Assembly: GCA_035286745.1 (NCBI GenBank)
Contig: DATECU010000081.1
Span: forward strand, 1 to 23,309
DNA: 23,309 nucleotides
From: DATECU01 sp035286745
GTDB taxonomy: Bacteria > Acidobacteriota > Vicinamibacteria > Fen-336
Direction of reading: 5' to 3'
Shown: positions 16,310 through 23,309 of the stretch, piece by piece
How the letters are laid out: each line of letters opens with the position of its first letter
Position numbering within the stretch: position 1 is the first letter of the stretch
Notes under the pieces: generated by a model
Seen by the model: the letters and a program-made list of their open reading frames with translations, nothing else
Database searches by the model: none
What the model was told of the DNA's origin: nothing
Translations under genes and position numbers: made by a program

Positions 16310-17464
16310 CTACAGGTGCAGCAGGTGGAGGAGCACGGTGAAGACGGCGTCCACCACCACCACCAGCACGATCCCCATCACCACCGCCTTGGTGGTGGCT
16401 TCTCCCACCGCCGCCGCGCTCCTGCCGCAACGGATGCCGTAGTAGCACCCGGTGAGCGATACCACCATGCCGAAGGCCACGCTCTTGACCAGGCCGACGA
16501 TCACGTGCCCAACCGCCAGCGATTCCCGGGTTGCCCGCAGGTATTGAAGCGCCCCCAGGTCGAGCAGCGCTACCCCCGCGAAGGTGCCGCCGAGAATCCC
16601 GAAGAGGTCGGCGTAGGCGACCAGAGCCGGCAGCATCAAGGATGTCGCCACCACCCGGGGCAGCACCAGGAACTCCGTCGGCCGCAACCCCATGGTCTTC
16701 AGCGCGTCCACCTCTTCGTTCACGGTCATGGTGCCGAGGACCGCGGCAAACGAGGCACCGGTGCGGCCCGCCATCACGATCCCGGTCATCAGGGCACCCA
16801 GCTCGCGGGTGATCCCGATGGCGACCAGGTTGGCCACGTAGACGGTCGCGCCAAACTGCTGGAGCTGCACGGCGCCGACGAACGCCAGCACGGCTCCGAT
16901 CAGCAGGTTGATGAGGGCCACGATCCCCAGCGCGCCTACCCCGGCGGTCTCGAAAGCGTGCATGAGGTCGCGACCCTGGAAGCGGGCCTTGCCGCGCAGC
17001 ATGGCCCAAAGGGCGAGGACCACCTCGCCGACGAAACCCACGGCGTCGCCGGCGGTGCTCCAGGCGTGCAGGCTGGCCTGTCCCACGCGGGCGGTGACCG
17101 CGTTGTCTTCCGGGGGGCGGCCCAAGGCGACGGGCGGTACCGCCCTGGCGAGGTCCAGCAGACGGCGCGTGCCGGCGGGCAAGGCGCTCACGTCCACCTC
17201 CGCCCCCGCAGCCAGGCTTGCGGCGCTGAAGACGAAGCTCACCAGCGCGCTGTCCCATGCCTCGAGCTCGGTCGGCTCGAAGACCAGGCGTGCGACTGGC
17301 GGCCCTCCCCTGATCTCCTGAGCCACGATGTCCGTTGGTGGCAGGCCGCTCCCGAGTGCCCATCGCCCGGAGAGGCGCACCCGGACGACGCCCCCGCTCT
17401 CGCGCAAGACGTCGGCGCGTGCTCCGGCGGCCGTGGCGCGCGAGCTGGCTTTGGCTGGAGTCAA
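16310..17464 (-). CDS. MlaE-family ABC permease with N-terminal STAS-like domain
   Basis: Inner-membrane permease of the Mla-type system, about 384 residues. Residues about 15-110 are a soluble STAS-like region (VVRVRLSGRWALGSG and the LVFEPTELEAWDSALVSF strand-helix). The MlaE domain follows, with an interfacial helix (ALWAMLRGKARFQGRDLMHAF), five or so hydrophobic segments and the signature loop GITRELGALMTGIVMAGR, then GTMTVNEEVDALKTMGL. The frame stays open far upstream into the beta-helix gene. I chose TTG 17464 because it lies in the gap and leaves the STAS region whole, but no strong ribosome binding site supports it, so the start is uncertain. It is the first gene of the minus-strand Mla operon. 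Confidence 0.82.
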   Translation of the reverse strand: MTPAKASSRATAAGARADVLRESGGVVRVRLSGRWALGSGLPPTDIVAQEIRGGPPVARLVFEPTELEAWDSALVSFVFSAASLAAGAEVDVSALPAGTRRLLDLARAVPPVALGRPPEDNAVTARVGQASLHAWSTAGDAVGFVGEVVLALWAMLRGKARFQGRDLMHAFETAGVGALGIVALINLLIGAVLAFVGAVQLQQFGATVYVANLVAIGITRELGALMTGIVMAGRTGASFAAVLGTMTVNEEVDALKTMGLRPTEFLVLPRVVATSLMLPALVAYADLFGILGGTFAGVALLDLGALQYLRATRESLAVGHVIVGLVKSVAFGMVVSLTGCYYGIRCGRSAAAVGEATTKAVVMGIVLVVVVDAVFTVLLHLLHL

Positions 17465-17534
17465 AGGGTCTTTTGAGGGCCTCTCGCCGAGGCGAAGGAT
17501 AGCGCCAGAGCGCTGTGACCGGCAAGCAGGCCGG

Positions 17535-17549
17535 GAGCTCGGAGAGCTC
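17535..17549. other. Small inverted repeat between the beta-helix gene and the Mla operon
   Basis: GAGCTC, a 3-bp loop GGA and a second GAGCTC form a 6-bp stem about 50 bp beyond the beta-helix protein's stop on the minus strand. It could be a weak terminator. The 136-bp gap (17465-17600) shows no other clear signal, and no good promoter for the Mla operon was recognised. Confidence 0.25.
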
Positions 17550-17600
17550 GGAACCGACCCCCTTCGCGGAAGGAGACGCGGGTCCTCGGTTGTGGAAGCT

Positions 17601-19034
17601 CTACGGCACCGACTCGAAGCCATCCCCGAAGATGTAGTCGGATGGCGGCAGCTCGTAGGCTCCGATGTCGAAGACCGCGCTGCCGTCGTCGTTGCCATCC
17701 TGGGGGCGCCTGACGCGGTCGTAGTCCCGGGCCGGTGCGTTGAGCGCGGTGCCGTTGTCGATCCCCGGGGAGCTGCGCTGCAGATGGAAGTTGGCGGCCG
17801 CGGTGTCGACGAAGAGCGGGTCGCCGATCTGGCAGGCGGTGCCGCACAGCTCGCCGGGGTACCCATCCCAGCCGTCGATGAGGTTGTGGTCGAGCGTTGC
17901 CCCGCTGGGGTCGATGCCCTCGAAGGCGATCTCGAAGGAGAGGTTGCCCGCCACCACGTTGTTGCGGACCAGAATCCCGGCGGCCTGGTTGTTCCCGTTG
18001 GCTATGCCGCCACCCCAGCTCGTCCAACCGTTGCCCCAGATGCTGTTGTTGACCACCTGGATGTCGGACATCGGGTGGAGGGCGATGCAGCAGTCGCTGA
18101 CGGTGAGGCCGGTGTGGCGGTTGTGGTAGCTCAGGTTGTTGTAGACACGCACGTGCTCGAGCAGACCGCCTTGCTCGGAAGCGACCTCCACCCCGCTCCC
18201 GTCCACGTCGTGGATCCGGTTGGAGTAGACGTCGATGTCGTGCGTGTGTTCGGTCCAGGCGTCCACGTAGATTCCGACGCTCGCGACGTGGTGGATGTGG
18301 TTGTGGTGGGCGCTGCCAGAGGTGGAGCCGTCCTTGAGGCAGATCCCCTCGCCCCGCAGCGGGCTACCGTCGTGCACGTGGTTGTTGCGCACCTCGAAGC
18401 GGGTGGTGCGGCCCACGGTGATGCACTCGTTGCGGCTTGCGGCACCGGTCGTCATGGTCCGCTCGACCTCGTTGCCGTCGATCAGCACGTCGCTCGAGCT
18501 CCAGACCAGGATGCCGGAGGAGGCGGTGAGGCTGGTGTGGTTGCTCTCAATGACGATGTGGCTGCCCGGGTCGACCTGGATGCCGGTGTTGGTGCCCAGG
18601 GGGCCCGTGTTCGTAACGTGGAAGCCGCGCACCCGCACGTAGCTCGCGCCGACCAACTGGAAGAGCCCCTCGTACTCGCCCAGGGAGAGGGTGGAGCCGT
18701 CGACGGTCACCGTGTGACCCGGGTAGGCGGCGAACACGATCTCCTGGCCCGGGGCGCCGGCGCTGGTGACGGTGACCTGCTCTGGGTACGTGCCAGCCTT
18801 GACCAACACCGTGTCGCCGGCCACCAGGGTGTCCGCCGCGTGCTGGATGGTGAGCCACGGCAGCGCCTCGCTGCCCGGGTTCGCGTCGCTGGCAGCGGGG
18901 TGGGAGCGGTCGACGTAGTAGGTGGCCGCTTGTGCGGTCAGGGCCAGGCCACAGGCTGCCAGCGCGAGAAGGCCAACAGGGAGCCGGCGGGCGAGAGCCT
19001 CGACCCGGCCTACGGGAGCGGAAAGGGATGACAT
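17601..19034 (-). CDS. Secreted right-handed beta-helix repeat protein
   Basis: A 477-residue exported protein. A long basic and hydrophobic leader ends with LALTAQAA, and the mature part begins ATYYVDRSHPAASDANPGS. This is the typical entry of parallel beta-helix (pectate-lyase-like, DUF1565-type) proteins, with PWLTIQHAADTLVAGDTVLVKAGTY as the first coils (about residues 57-82). About ten NosD/PbH1-like turns follow (for example SGILVWSSSDVLIDGN, VRVYNNLSYHNRHTGL, GILVRNNVVAGNLSF). The C-terminus ends in YIFGDGFESVP, a short tail found on secreted proteins in some Gram-negative groups. Polysaccharide binding or cleavage is the usual role, but no catalytic residues are assignable. ATG 19034 has AGGGGG four bases upstream; a TTG at 19070 is less likely. 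Confidence 0.85.
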   Translation of the reverse strand: MSSLSAPVGRVEALARRLPVGLLALAACGLALTAQAATYYVDRSHPAASDANPGSEALPWLTIQHAADTLVAGDTVLVKAGTYPEQVTVTSAGAPGQEIVFAAYPGHTVTVDGSTLSLGEYEGLFQLVGASYVRVRGFHVTNTGPLGTNTGIQVDPGSHIVIESNHTSLTASSGILVWSSSDVLIDGNEVERTMTTGAASRNECITVGRTTRFEVRNNHVHDGSPLRGEGICLKDGSTSGSAHHNHIHHVASVGIYVDAWTEHTHDIDVYSNRIHDVDGSGVEVASEQGGLLEHVRVYNNLSYHNRHTGLTVSDCCIALHPMSDIQVVNNSIWGNGWTSWGGGIANGNNQAAGILVRNNVVAGNLSFEIAFEGIDPSGATLDHNLIDGWDGYPGELCGTACQIGDPLFVDTAAANFHLQRSSPGIDNGTALNAPARDYDRVRRPQDGNDDGSAVFDIGAYELPPSDYIFGDGFESVP

Positions 19035-19127
19035 GGAACCCCCTGCCCTTGATTCTGCTCCCACTGTCAAGGGGCTGCTCGCGCCTAGCGCAAGGGGGCG
19101 ATCGCCTCCACGACCGCGGCGGCGAGC

Positions 19128-19253
19128 CTACCCGAAGCTCAGGTCGACCGTCGCCCGGAAGCGGGCGGGTCGACGGTGGCGGGTGGCCTGCTCGAAGGCG
19201 CAGGCCAGCTTGAGCAGCACCGTCAAGGGCCGCCCCGCCCGGTCTGCGAATCG
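19128..19253 (-). pseudogene. Remnant of an amidase C-terminus
   Basis: Immediately after, and in the same frame as, the TAG of the serine hydrolase, about 41 codons read to a second TAG (19128-19130). The central part, GRPLTVLLKLACAFEQATRH followed by RRPARF, strongly resembles the C-terminal helix of amidase-signature enzymes (GatA-related), which usually reads like LL.LA.AFEQAT.HRRPP. There is no start codon, and neither the catalytic Ser-Ser-Lys region nor anything else of the enzyme, about 450 residues long, is present upstream. The simplest reading is the tail of a lost amidase gene left by a deletion or by insertion of the serine hydrolase gene. Family recognition is by eye. Confidence 0.5.
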
Positions 19254-20759
19254 CTATCGCGCCGAAGCCCGTCGCAGCAGGCTGCGGATCCTCTGACCCG
19301 CCCGCTCGGCGGCTGGCGGGTCGAGGTTGGTGAGGACGATGACCGTCCAGCCGCCCTCGAAGTCGGCCTCCAGCAGGGCGTTGATGCCGGGCGCGCCGCC
19401 GGCGGCGCCGATCTCTCCCCGCCTGGGGGGAGGATCCGCTGAAGCTGGCGCGCCGGGGGTGGGAGGAGCGGCGCCCAAGACCCAGGCCGACCAGCCGGGC
19501 GACAGCAGCTTGCCTTGGGCCAGCGCCTGGCTGAAACGCAGCAGGTCGAGCCCAGTCGAATAGCCGCCGCCGGCCGCGCTGCCGCGGGCGGGCCGGGAGT
19601 AGGTGTTGGCCGTTAGTGGCGCGTCGGGCCGCTCCGGGCCGCCGCCGCGTCGCGTATAACCCTCGGCCAGGTTGGCGACGATGGCATCGGCCTGGTAGGA
19701 ATCGGTGTCGGTCATGCCGGCGCGGGCGAAGACGTTCTGCCGCAGGTAGTCGTAGTAGTCCTGGCCGCTCACCTTCTCGATGATGGCCCCCAGCACGATG
19801 AAGCCCCCGTTCGAGTAGCGACGCTCGCTCCCCGGCTCGAACAGCAGCGGCTGGTCTGCGAACAGCGGGAGGAAGTCGGCGTTCTTGCGCAGGCGGTCCT
19901 TGGGCAGGGCCATGAAGCGCTCGCCGAAGAAGTCGCCGATCCCGGAGCGCATCTCCAGGAGCTGGCGCACCGTCACCTTCTCCCGGGCGTCCGGGTTGGG
20001 GTAGTCGGGAAGGATGCGGCCCAGCCGGTCGTCGAGGGCGAGCCTGCCTTGGTCGAGGAGCTGGCCGATGGCGACCTTGGTGAAGAGCTTGTTGATCGAG
20101 CCCAGGTTGAACCTGGTGTCGGGACGGTTCGCCACCCCCAGCCCGCGATGGGCCGGGCCGTAGGCCTTGTGGAAAACAACCGCGTCGTCCTTGGCCACGA
20201 GCGCCACGCCGGCGAAAGCGTCCTCGCCGGCTCTGGTCGTGAGGTGCCGGTCGATCTCCTCGGTGGCCTGCGTCAGGCTCAGTGCGCCGGTCGGCTGGTT
20301 CGGGTCGGGCTCTACCGTCTGATCGACCTTCACCCCCCGGAACCCGCGTCCTGGCGCCGGCTCGGACTCGAAGCCGAACTCCAACAACTCGCCGTTGCCA
20401 GCGCGGACCAAGACCGAAATCAGGCCCTGGCTCGCCTCCAGAATGCGATCGGGCGCCAGCGTTCCGAGGTCGCGTACCATGTCGCGGGCCGTCTGGAGGC
20501 GGTCGTCGACTGATCGCGTCTTGCGGGCTGTCTCCGAGTAGCAGCGCTCGAAGAGGCTGCGGAGGCGCTTCTCGTCCCCGGAGTTCACGGCCTCGAAGTA
20601 GTCGCGCACGCAACGTCCCTGCTCGGTCGCGGGGTAGCTCGGTGTAGGACCGGGCGCCGGCTGCGGCCCGGTTTGCCCCAGCACTCTAGTAGGGGGCAAG
20701 AACGACAGCAGGACGAACCCCAGCGGAATGCTCAGAACGATCTTGCGCGGAAGACCCAC
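19254..20759 (-). CDS. Secreted serine hydrolase, beta-lactamase class C / PBP4* fold
   Basis: A 501-residue exported protein. Residues 1-29 are a signal peptide (PRKIVLSIPLGFVLLSF to VLGQ). Residues about 40-150 form a small alpha/beta domain (YFEAVNSGDEKRLRSLFE onwards) common ahead of such hydrolases. Residues about 160-498 are the beta-lactamase-type domain, with nucleophile motif SINK (Ser221, Lys224) and the YSN motif (315-317). The third motif reads GAAGGAPG at 451-458; relatives usually have GHGGGAPG, so the His is replaced by Ala452. Esterase, D-aminopeptidase or carboxypeptidase activity is possible and the substrate is unknown. GTG 20759 is chosen because AGGAGG lies seven bases upstream and the signal peptide follows; the frame is open 52 codons further. 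Confidence 0.85.
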   Translation of the reverse strand: MGLPRKIVLSIPLGFVLLSFLPPTRVLGQTGPQPAPGPTPSYPATEQGRCVRDYFEAVNSGDEKRLRSLFERCYSETARKTRSVDDRLQTARDMVRDLGTLAPDRILEASQGLISVLVRAGNGELLEFGFESEPAPGRGFRGVKVDQTVEPDPNQPTGALSLTQATEEIDRHLTTRAGEDAFAGVALVAKDDAVVFHKAYGPAHRGLGVANRPDTRFNLGSINKLFTKVAIGQLLDQGRLALDDRLGRILPDYPNPDAREKVTVRQLLEMRSGIGDFFGERFMALPKDRLRKNADFLPLFADQPLLFEPGSERRYSNGGFIVLGAIIEKVSGQDYYDYLRQNVFARAGMTDTDSYQADAIVANLAEGYTRRGGGPERPDAPLTANTYSRPARGSAAGGGYSTGLDLLRFSQALAQGKLLSPGWSAWVLGAAPPTPGAPASADPPPRRGEIGAAGGAPGINALLEADFEGGWTVIVLTNLDPPAAERAGQRIRSLLRRASAR

Positions 20760-21218
20760 CTCGCCACCTCCTGGCCCACGGCCCACCCTTGAGACGCGCC
20801 GCCGGCCGGGTTTGTCGGACCCCATTTGCCGGCGTCCAAGCCGCTGAACCGTCGGAGACTCAGAACACACCAACCGACATGAGGCGCACTCGGGTCCCCT
20901 CCGAGCCGGCTCCAACGGGCACGGTCCAACGAAGTAGAGCGTGCGCAGGCGCCACTATCGGACGCGGCACGTGGGGTTGCCGGCGCCGTCGCCGAACTCA
21001 GAGCAGGCGAGAGGACCCAGGCAGTCCCGGCGTCAAGGCGCTCGGCTATCTGCTGGTCGTCAGAACCCTCGGCGCACAACGCGGCGTGGGCTGGGGTCGG
21101 CGCCAGCCGAGGAACCCCCGATCGCCAGCGCGACGGCCACCACGACCTTCTGAGTCCAAGTCCCGGGGCGACGGGTTGCGGGCCTCATCACGATCGCCGA
21201 ATGGTAGCATCGCGGGCT
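20760..21218. other. 459-bp region between divergent genes, no confident gene
   Basis: This separates the minus-strand serine hydrolase from the plus-strand DUF4129 cluster, so it should contain promoters in both directions. The serine hydrolase ribosome binding site lies at its left end. At the right end, TAGCAT (21205-21210) preceded by TGG resembles an extended -10 just before ATG 21219. A 42-codon minus-strand frame (21188-21060) has a signal-peptide-like start but no further support. No repeats, RNA gene or strong hairpin were recognised. Confidence 0.5.
21202..21210 (+). promoter_or_regulatory. Possible extended -10 of the DUF4129-DUF4350-moxR cluster
   Basis: TGG followed by TAGCAT lies 8 bp before ATG 21219. 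No -35 at a normal distance was found. If functional, the message would start within a base or two of the start codon, which would explain the missing ribosome binding site. Confidence 0.3.
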
Positions 21219-21884
21219 ATGTGGCGAGCGGGCGTCAGGACCGCCGGGGTTGTCTCGCTGAGCTTGGCCGCCTGGGCCGCCGCGTCCTCCGATCCGGTGG
21301 GACGAGCGCGGGCCATTCTGCGCAGCGGGGGATACCAGACCGACCTGCCGCATGCGCCCGCTCCGGAGCGGGAGAGCATCCTGAACCGGCCCGCGACGGT
21401 TCCCGGGGTCGCCCTGCCGCCGCCGATCCAGATCCCCGTGCCCCTCGAGGCGCTTGCGGTGATCGGCCTCGGGGCGGCGATCGCTTCCGGAGTGTGGCTG
21501 CTGCTGCGGCGCCTGGACCCGGGTCTGCCCAGCCTCGGAGTAACCCACCCAGAGGGTTCCGTGACCACGGTTCTGACGCGGGACAGGTCAGGCGACGACG
21601 CCGAGGCGCTAGCGCGGGAGGGGCGGTTCGCGGACGCCATCCACGCACTGCTGCTGGACGCGCTGCGCGTCGTGGGCCGGCAAGGCGAATCCCGGCCCGC
21701 CTGGACCAGCCGCGAGGTGCTGCGCGGTGCAGGTCTCGCCGCCGAGCCGAGAGCGGCTCTCGCGCCCTTGGTGGGCGCGGTGGAAGCTGTCCATTTCGGA
21801 CGCGCCGCCGCCGGCCTCGAGGACTACCTGACGTGCGCTGCGATCTACCGCCGGTTCCAAGAAGCATGCCGCCCGACCCGTTAG
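21219..21884 (+). CDS. DUF4129 domain-containing membrane protein
   Basis: A 221-residue protein. A signal-like N-terminus (MWRAGVRTAGVVSLSLAAWA) is followed by a periplasmic stretch and one membrane helix (LEALAVIGLGAAIASGVWLLL, about residues 75-95). The cytosolic C-terminal region carries the DUF4129 pattern: ALAREGRFADAIHALLLDALRVV, then TSREVL, and an end-helix EAVHFGRAAAGLEDYLTCA. DUF4129 proteins are regularly found next to DUF4350, MoxR and DUF58 genes, sometimes fused to transglutaminase domains, but their function is not established. It overlaps the DUF4350 gene by 19 bp. ATG 21201 is a possible earlier start, but it overlaps the presumed -10 box; neither start has a ribosome binding site. 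Confidence 0.8.
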   Translation: MWRAGVRTAGVVSLSLAAWAAASSDPVGRARAILRSGGYQTDLPHAPAPERESILNRPATVPGVALPPPIQIPVPLEALAVIGLGAAIASGVWLLLRRLDPGLPSLGVTHPEGSVTTVLTRDRSGDDAEALAREGRFADAIHALLLDALRVVGRQGESRPAWTSREVLRGAGLAAEPRAALAPLVGAVEAVHFGRAAAGLEDYLTCAAIYRRFQEACRPTR

Positions 21885-23125
21885 AGACATCCTTCCGGCG
21901 GCCGGTCCTGGTTTGGCTGGTGGCTGCCGCCGCCTGCTCGCTGGCCCTCGCTCTCGTCTTGGTCATCGTGCGGCCGGAAGCCGGCCAGGTGGGTTCCTCG
22001 GGTGCCGATGCCTTCAGCCGCTCCGCGCTCGGTCATCGTGGGTTCGTCGACCTGCTGCGCGCCGAGGGGGTGCCGGTGGTGGTGAGCCGGTACGCCTCCG
22101 CCAGCCGAGCCAGCGACACCGCGGTGCTGGTGGTGGCCGAACCGCACCTCGACGGCGCCCATTCGTCGCGCGGCCAGAAGCTCGCGGGCATGATCGAGTC
22201 CGTGGACACGGTGCTGCTGGTGTTGCCGAAGTGGACGGGCCGCGAAGACCCGCAGGTGCCCGGCTGGATCGACTCCGCCGAGCTGATGGGCAGCGAGACC
22301 GTGGGCCAGGTGCTGCGCGCCGCCAAGGTGGAAGCCTCGGTGGTGCGCCCGGCGACCGCGGGCGCCTGCCAGGGCACGGCGGTACCGGCGGAGTGGACCG
22401 CCCCCCAACTCCTCCGCTCGGACGCCGTCTCGTTCCACCCACTCATCAGCTGCCCCGGCGGCATCCTGCTCGGCGAGGTGGAGAGCCCGGAAGGCCCGCG
22501 GATCCTGGTGCTCTCCGATCCCGATCCGATCTCCAACCACGGCCTGGGGCGGGGAGACAATGCGCGTTTGGCGCTGGAGATCGTGGGTCGAGCACGCACG
22601 CCCGGCCAGGCGGTGGTGGTGGACGAGACGCTGCACGGCCACGAGCGCATCCCATCGCTGTGGCGCGAGATGTTCGCCTTTCCCCTGCTGCCGTCGGTGG
22701 TCCAGGCGGGCCTGGCGCTGCTGGCCCTCGTCTGGTCGGGGATGGGCCGTTTCGGCGCTCCCCTGCCGAGCCCGGCCGCACGGGCCTCGGGCAAGGACGC
22801 CCTCATCGAGAACACCGCTTCGCTCCTCCGTTTGGCGGGCCATTCGGCCCACACCCTGGGACGATACCTGGAGGCGACGGTGGGCGACGTGGGGAGCGCC
22901 TTGCACGCGCCGGCCTTCAGCCGCCCTGGGGAGTTGCGGGCTTGGCTGCATGCGCTCGGCCGGCGGCGCGGGTCGCGGGTCGATCTGAGGGCCCTGGAAG
23001 AGCAGGTCGGGCACGTACAGGAGGCGGGTGCACGCACGGCGGAGCCGGTGGTGGCTGCTGCGCGCCGCATTCATCGCTGGAAACAGGAGATGCTCCGTGG
23101 ACCAGAAGGCTATTCCGGACGCTAG
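21866..23125 (+). CDS. DUF4350 domain-containing membrane protein
   Basis: A 419-residue protein with an N-terminal membrane helix at about 13-35 and a second at about 273-292 (LLPSVVQAGLALLALVWSG). The region between has the DUF4350 look: SALGHRGFVDLLRAEGVPVVVSR, then DTAVLVVAEPHL and later ILVLSDPDPISNHGLGRGDNARLAL and VVVDETLHG. This is a GATase/ThuA-like fold without known catalytic function. The cytosolic C-terminal part (about 300-419) is helical. The gene overlaps DUF4129 by 19 bp and moxR by 29 bp, so the three are translationally coupled. In related clusters the next genes are DUF58 and RDD or SpoIIM-type membrane proteins; those would lie beyond this window. Confidence 0.85.
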   Translation: MPPDPLETSFRRPVLVWLVAAAACSLALALVLVIVRPEAGQVGSSGADAFSRSALGHRGFVDLLRAEGVPVVVSRYASASRASDTAVLVVAEPHLDGAHSSRGQKLAGMIESVDTVLLVLPKWTGREDPQVPGWIDSAELMGSETVGQVLRAAKVEASVVRPATAGACQGTAVPAEWTAPQLLRSDAVSFHPLISCPGGILLGEVESPEGPRILVLSDPDPISNHGLGRGDNARLALEIVGRARTPGQAVVVDETLHGHERIPSLWREMFAFPLLPSVVQAGLALLALVWSGMGRFGAPLPSPAARASGKDALIENTASLLRLAGHSAHTLGRYLEATVGDVGSALHAPAFSRPGELRAWLHALGRRRGSRVDLRALEEQVGHVQEAGARTAEPVVAAARRIHRWKQEMLRGPEGYSGR

Positions 23126-23309
23126 AGAGCGGCTGCGCGGCGAGATCCATCGGGTGGTGGTGGGCCAGGACGCGGTGATCGACCTGATGTTCGTGGCCCT
23201 GCTGTCGGAGGGGCACGTGCTGCTGGAGGGGGTGCCGGGAACCGCCAAGACGCTGCTCGCCCAGGCCTTCGCTGCCACCCTGGCTCTGCCCTTCAAGCGC
23301 ATCCAGTTC
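23097..23309 (+). CDS. MoxR-family AAA+ ATPase, N-terminal fragment
   Basis: The first 71 residues are visible before the window ends. GTG 23097 follows AGGAG (23085-23089) by seven bases and lies inside the end of the DUF4350 gene, in another frame. The fragment has the MoxR entry (RLRGEIHRVVVGQDAVIDLM), strand VLLEGVPGTAKT with Walker A GVPGTAKT at 45-52, and the next strand LPFKRIQF. Walker B, sensor and arginine-finger residues lie outside. MoxR ATPases act as chaperone-like remodelers, often with DUF58/VWA-domain partners encoded nearby. Confidence 0.92.
   Translation, partial: MDQKAIPDARERLRGEIHRVVVGQDAVIDLMFVALLSEGHVLLEGVPGTAKTLLAQAFAATLALPFKRIQF

Noticed and set aside
17465..17866. 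Upstream extension of the MlaE-like permease into the beta-helix gene
   Set aside because: The residues are serine- and arginine-rich without domain character and the stretch overlaps a well-supported protein in another frame.
19043..19070. TTGACA (minus strand, 19070-19065) as promoter of the beta-helix gene
   Set aside because: The -35 match is perfect, but at 16-18 bp spacing only G-rich sequence is found, with no acceptable -10 box.
18547..20613. Minus-strand open frame of 688 codons running across two genes
   Set aside because: It is out of frame with the serine hydrolase and beta-helix proteins, both of which have clear signal peptides and domains; its product is an arginine- and proline-rich low-complexity chain.
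20760..21218. Possible tRNA or small RNA gene in the divergent gap
   Set aside because: No cloverleaf, TTCGA arm or strong hairpin with terminator could be traced on either strand.
20789..21865. Upstream extension of the DUF4350 protein
   Set aside because: It overlaps the DUF4129 gene and has an arginine-rich product without domains; the membrane helix and domain begin at ATG 21866.

Overview
The window is GC-rich, densely packed bacterial chromosome from a Gram-negative organism. It has lpxA for lipid A, an Mla/MCE lipid-transport operon and two lipobox lipoproteins. The mix of an S46 dipeptidyl-peptidase, an M2 (ACE-like) peptidyl-dipeptidase, a DUF4129-DUF4350-MoxR cluster and intergenic GCTGANN heptad repeats fits Acidobacteriota (for example Thermoanaerobaculia- or Vicinamibacteria-like lineages). 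Myxococcota-like bacteria or Xanthomonadales remain possible. The placement is inference; no rRNA or tRNA gene is present to anchor it.

Layout. (1) 2-184 is the C-terminal end of a GGDEF diguanylate cyclase. (2) 285-5739 is a tight four-gene operon: an ArsR-type HTH/methyltransferase-fold regulator (SahR-like), ahcY, a MetX-family acyltransferase and an MsbA-type ABC exporter. It has a sigma70-like promoter whose -10 lies inside a perfect 8-bp inverted repeat. (3) 5740-6210 is non-coding and holds two copies of an inverted heptad-repeat element. (4) 6211-12880 carries plus-strand genes: M2 peptidase, a small unknown lipoprotein, lpxA, gltA and an S46 peptidase. (5) 17464-13021 (minus) is an MlaE-MlaF-MlaD-PqiC-like operon whose last cistron is, unusually, an AlbA_2/Schlafen-type protein lacking its middle. 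(6) 20759-17601 (minus) holds a secreted class-C-beta-lactamase-fold serine hydrolase, a remnant of an amidase C-terminus and a secreted right-handed beta-helix protein. (7) 21219-23309 (plus) starts a DUF4129-DUF4350-MoxR cluster, with MoxR cut by the window end.

How the genes work together. The first operon links sensing of a sulfur metabolite (probably S-adenosylhomocysteine) with its hydrolysis and with an O-acyltransferase of methionine or cysteine synthesis. The Mla genes form one trafficking unit (permease, ATPase, MCE substrate-binding protein, lipoprotein). The DUF4129/DUF4350/MoxR genes belong to a widespread but poorly understood MoxR-DUF58 type cluster. No CRISPR array, insertion sequence, prophage or complete novel defence system is visible. 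The most unusual items are the heptad-repeat elements, the promoter-embedded dyad of the SahR-like gene, the internally deleted AlbA_2 protein coupled to the Mla operon, and the amidase remnant.
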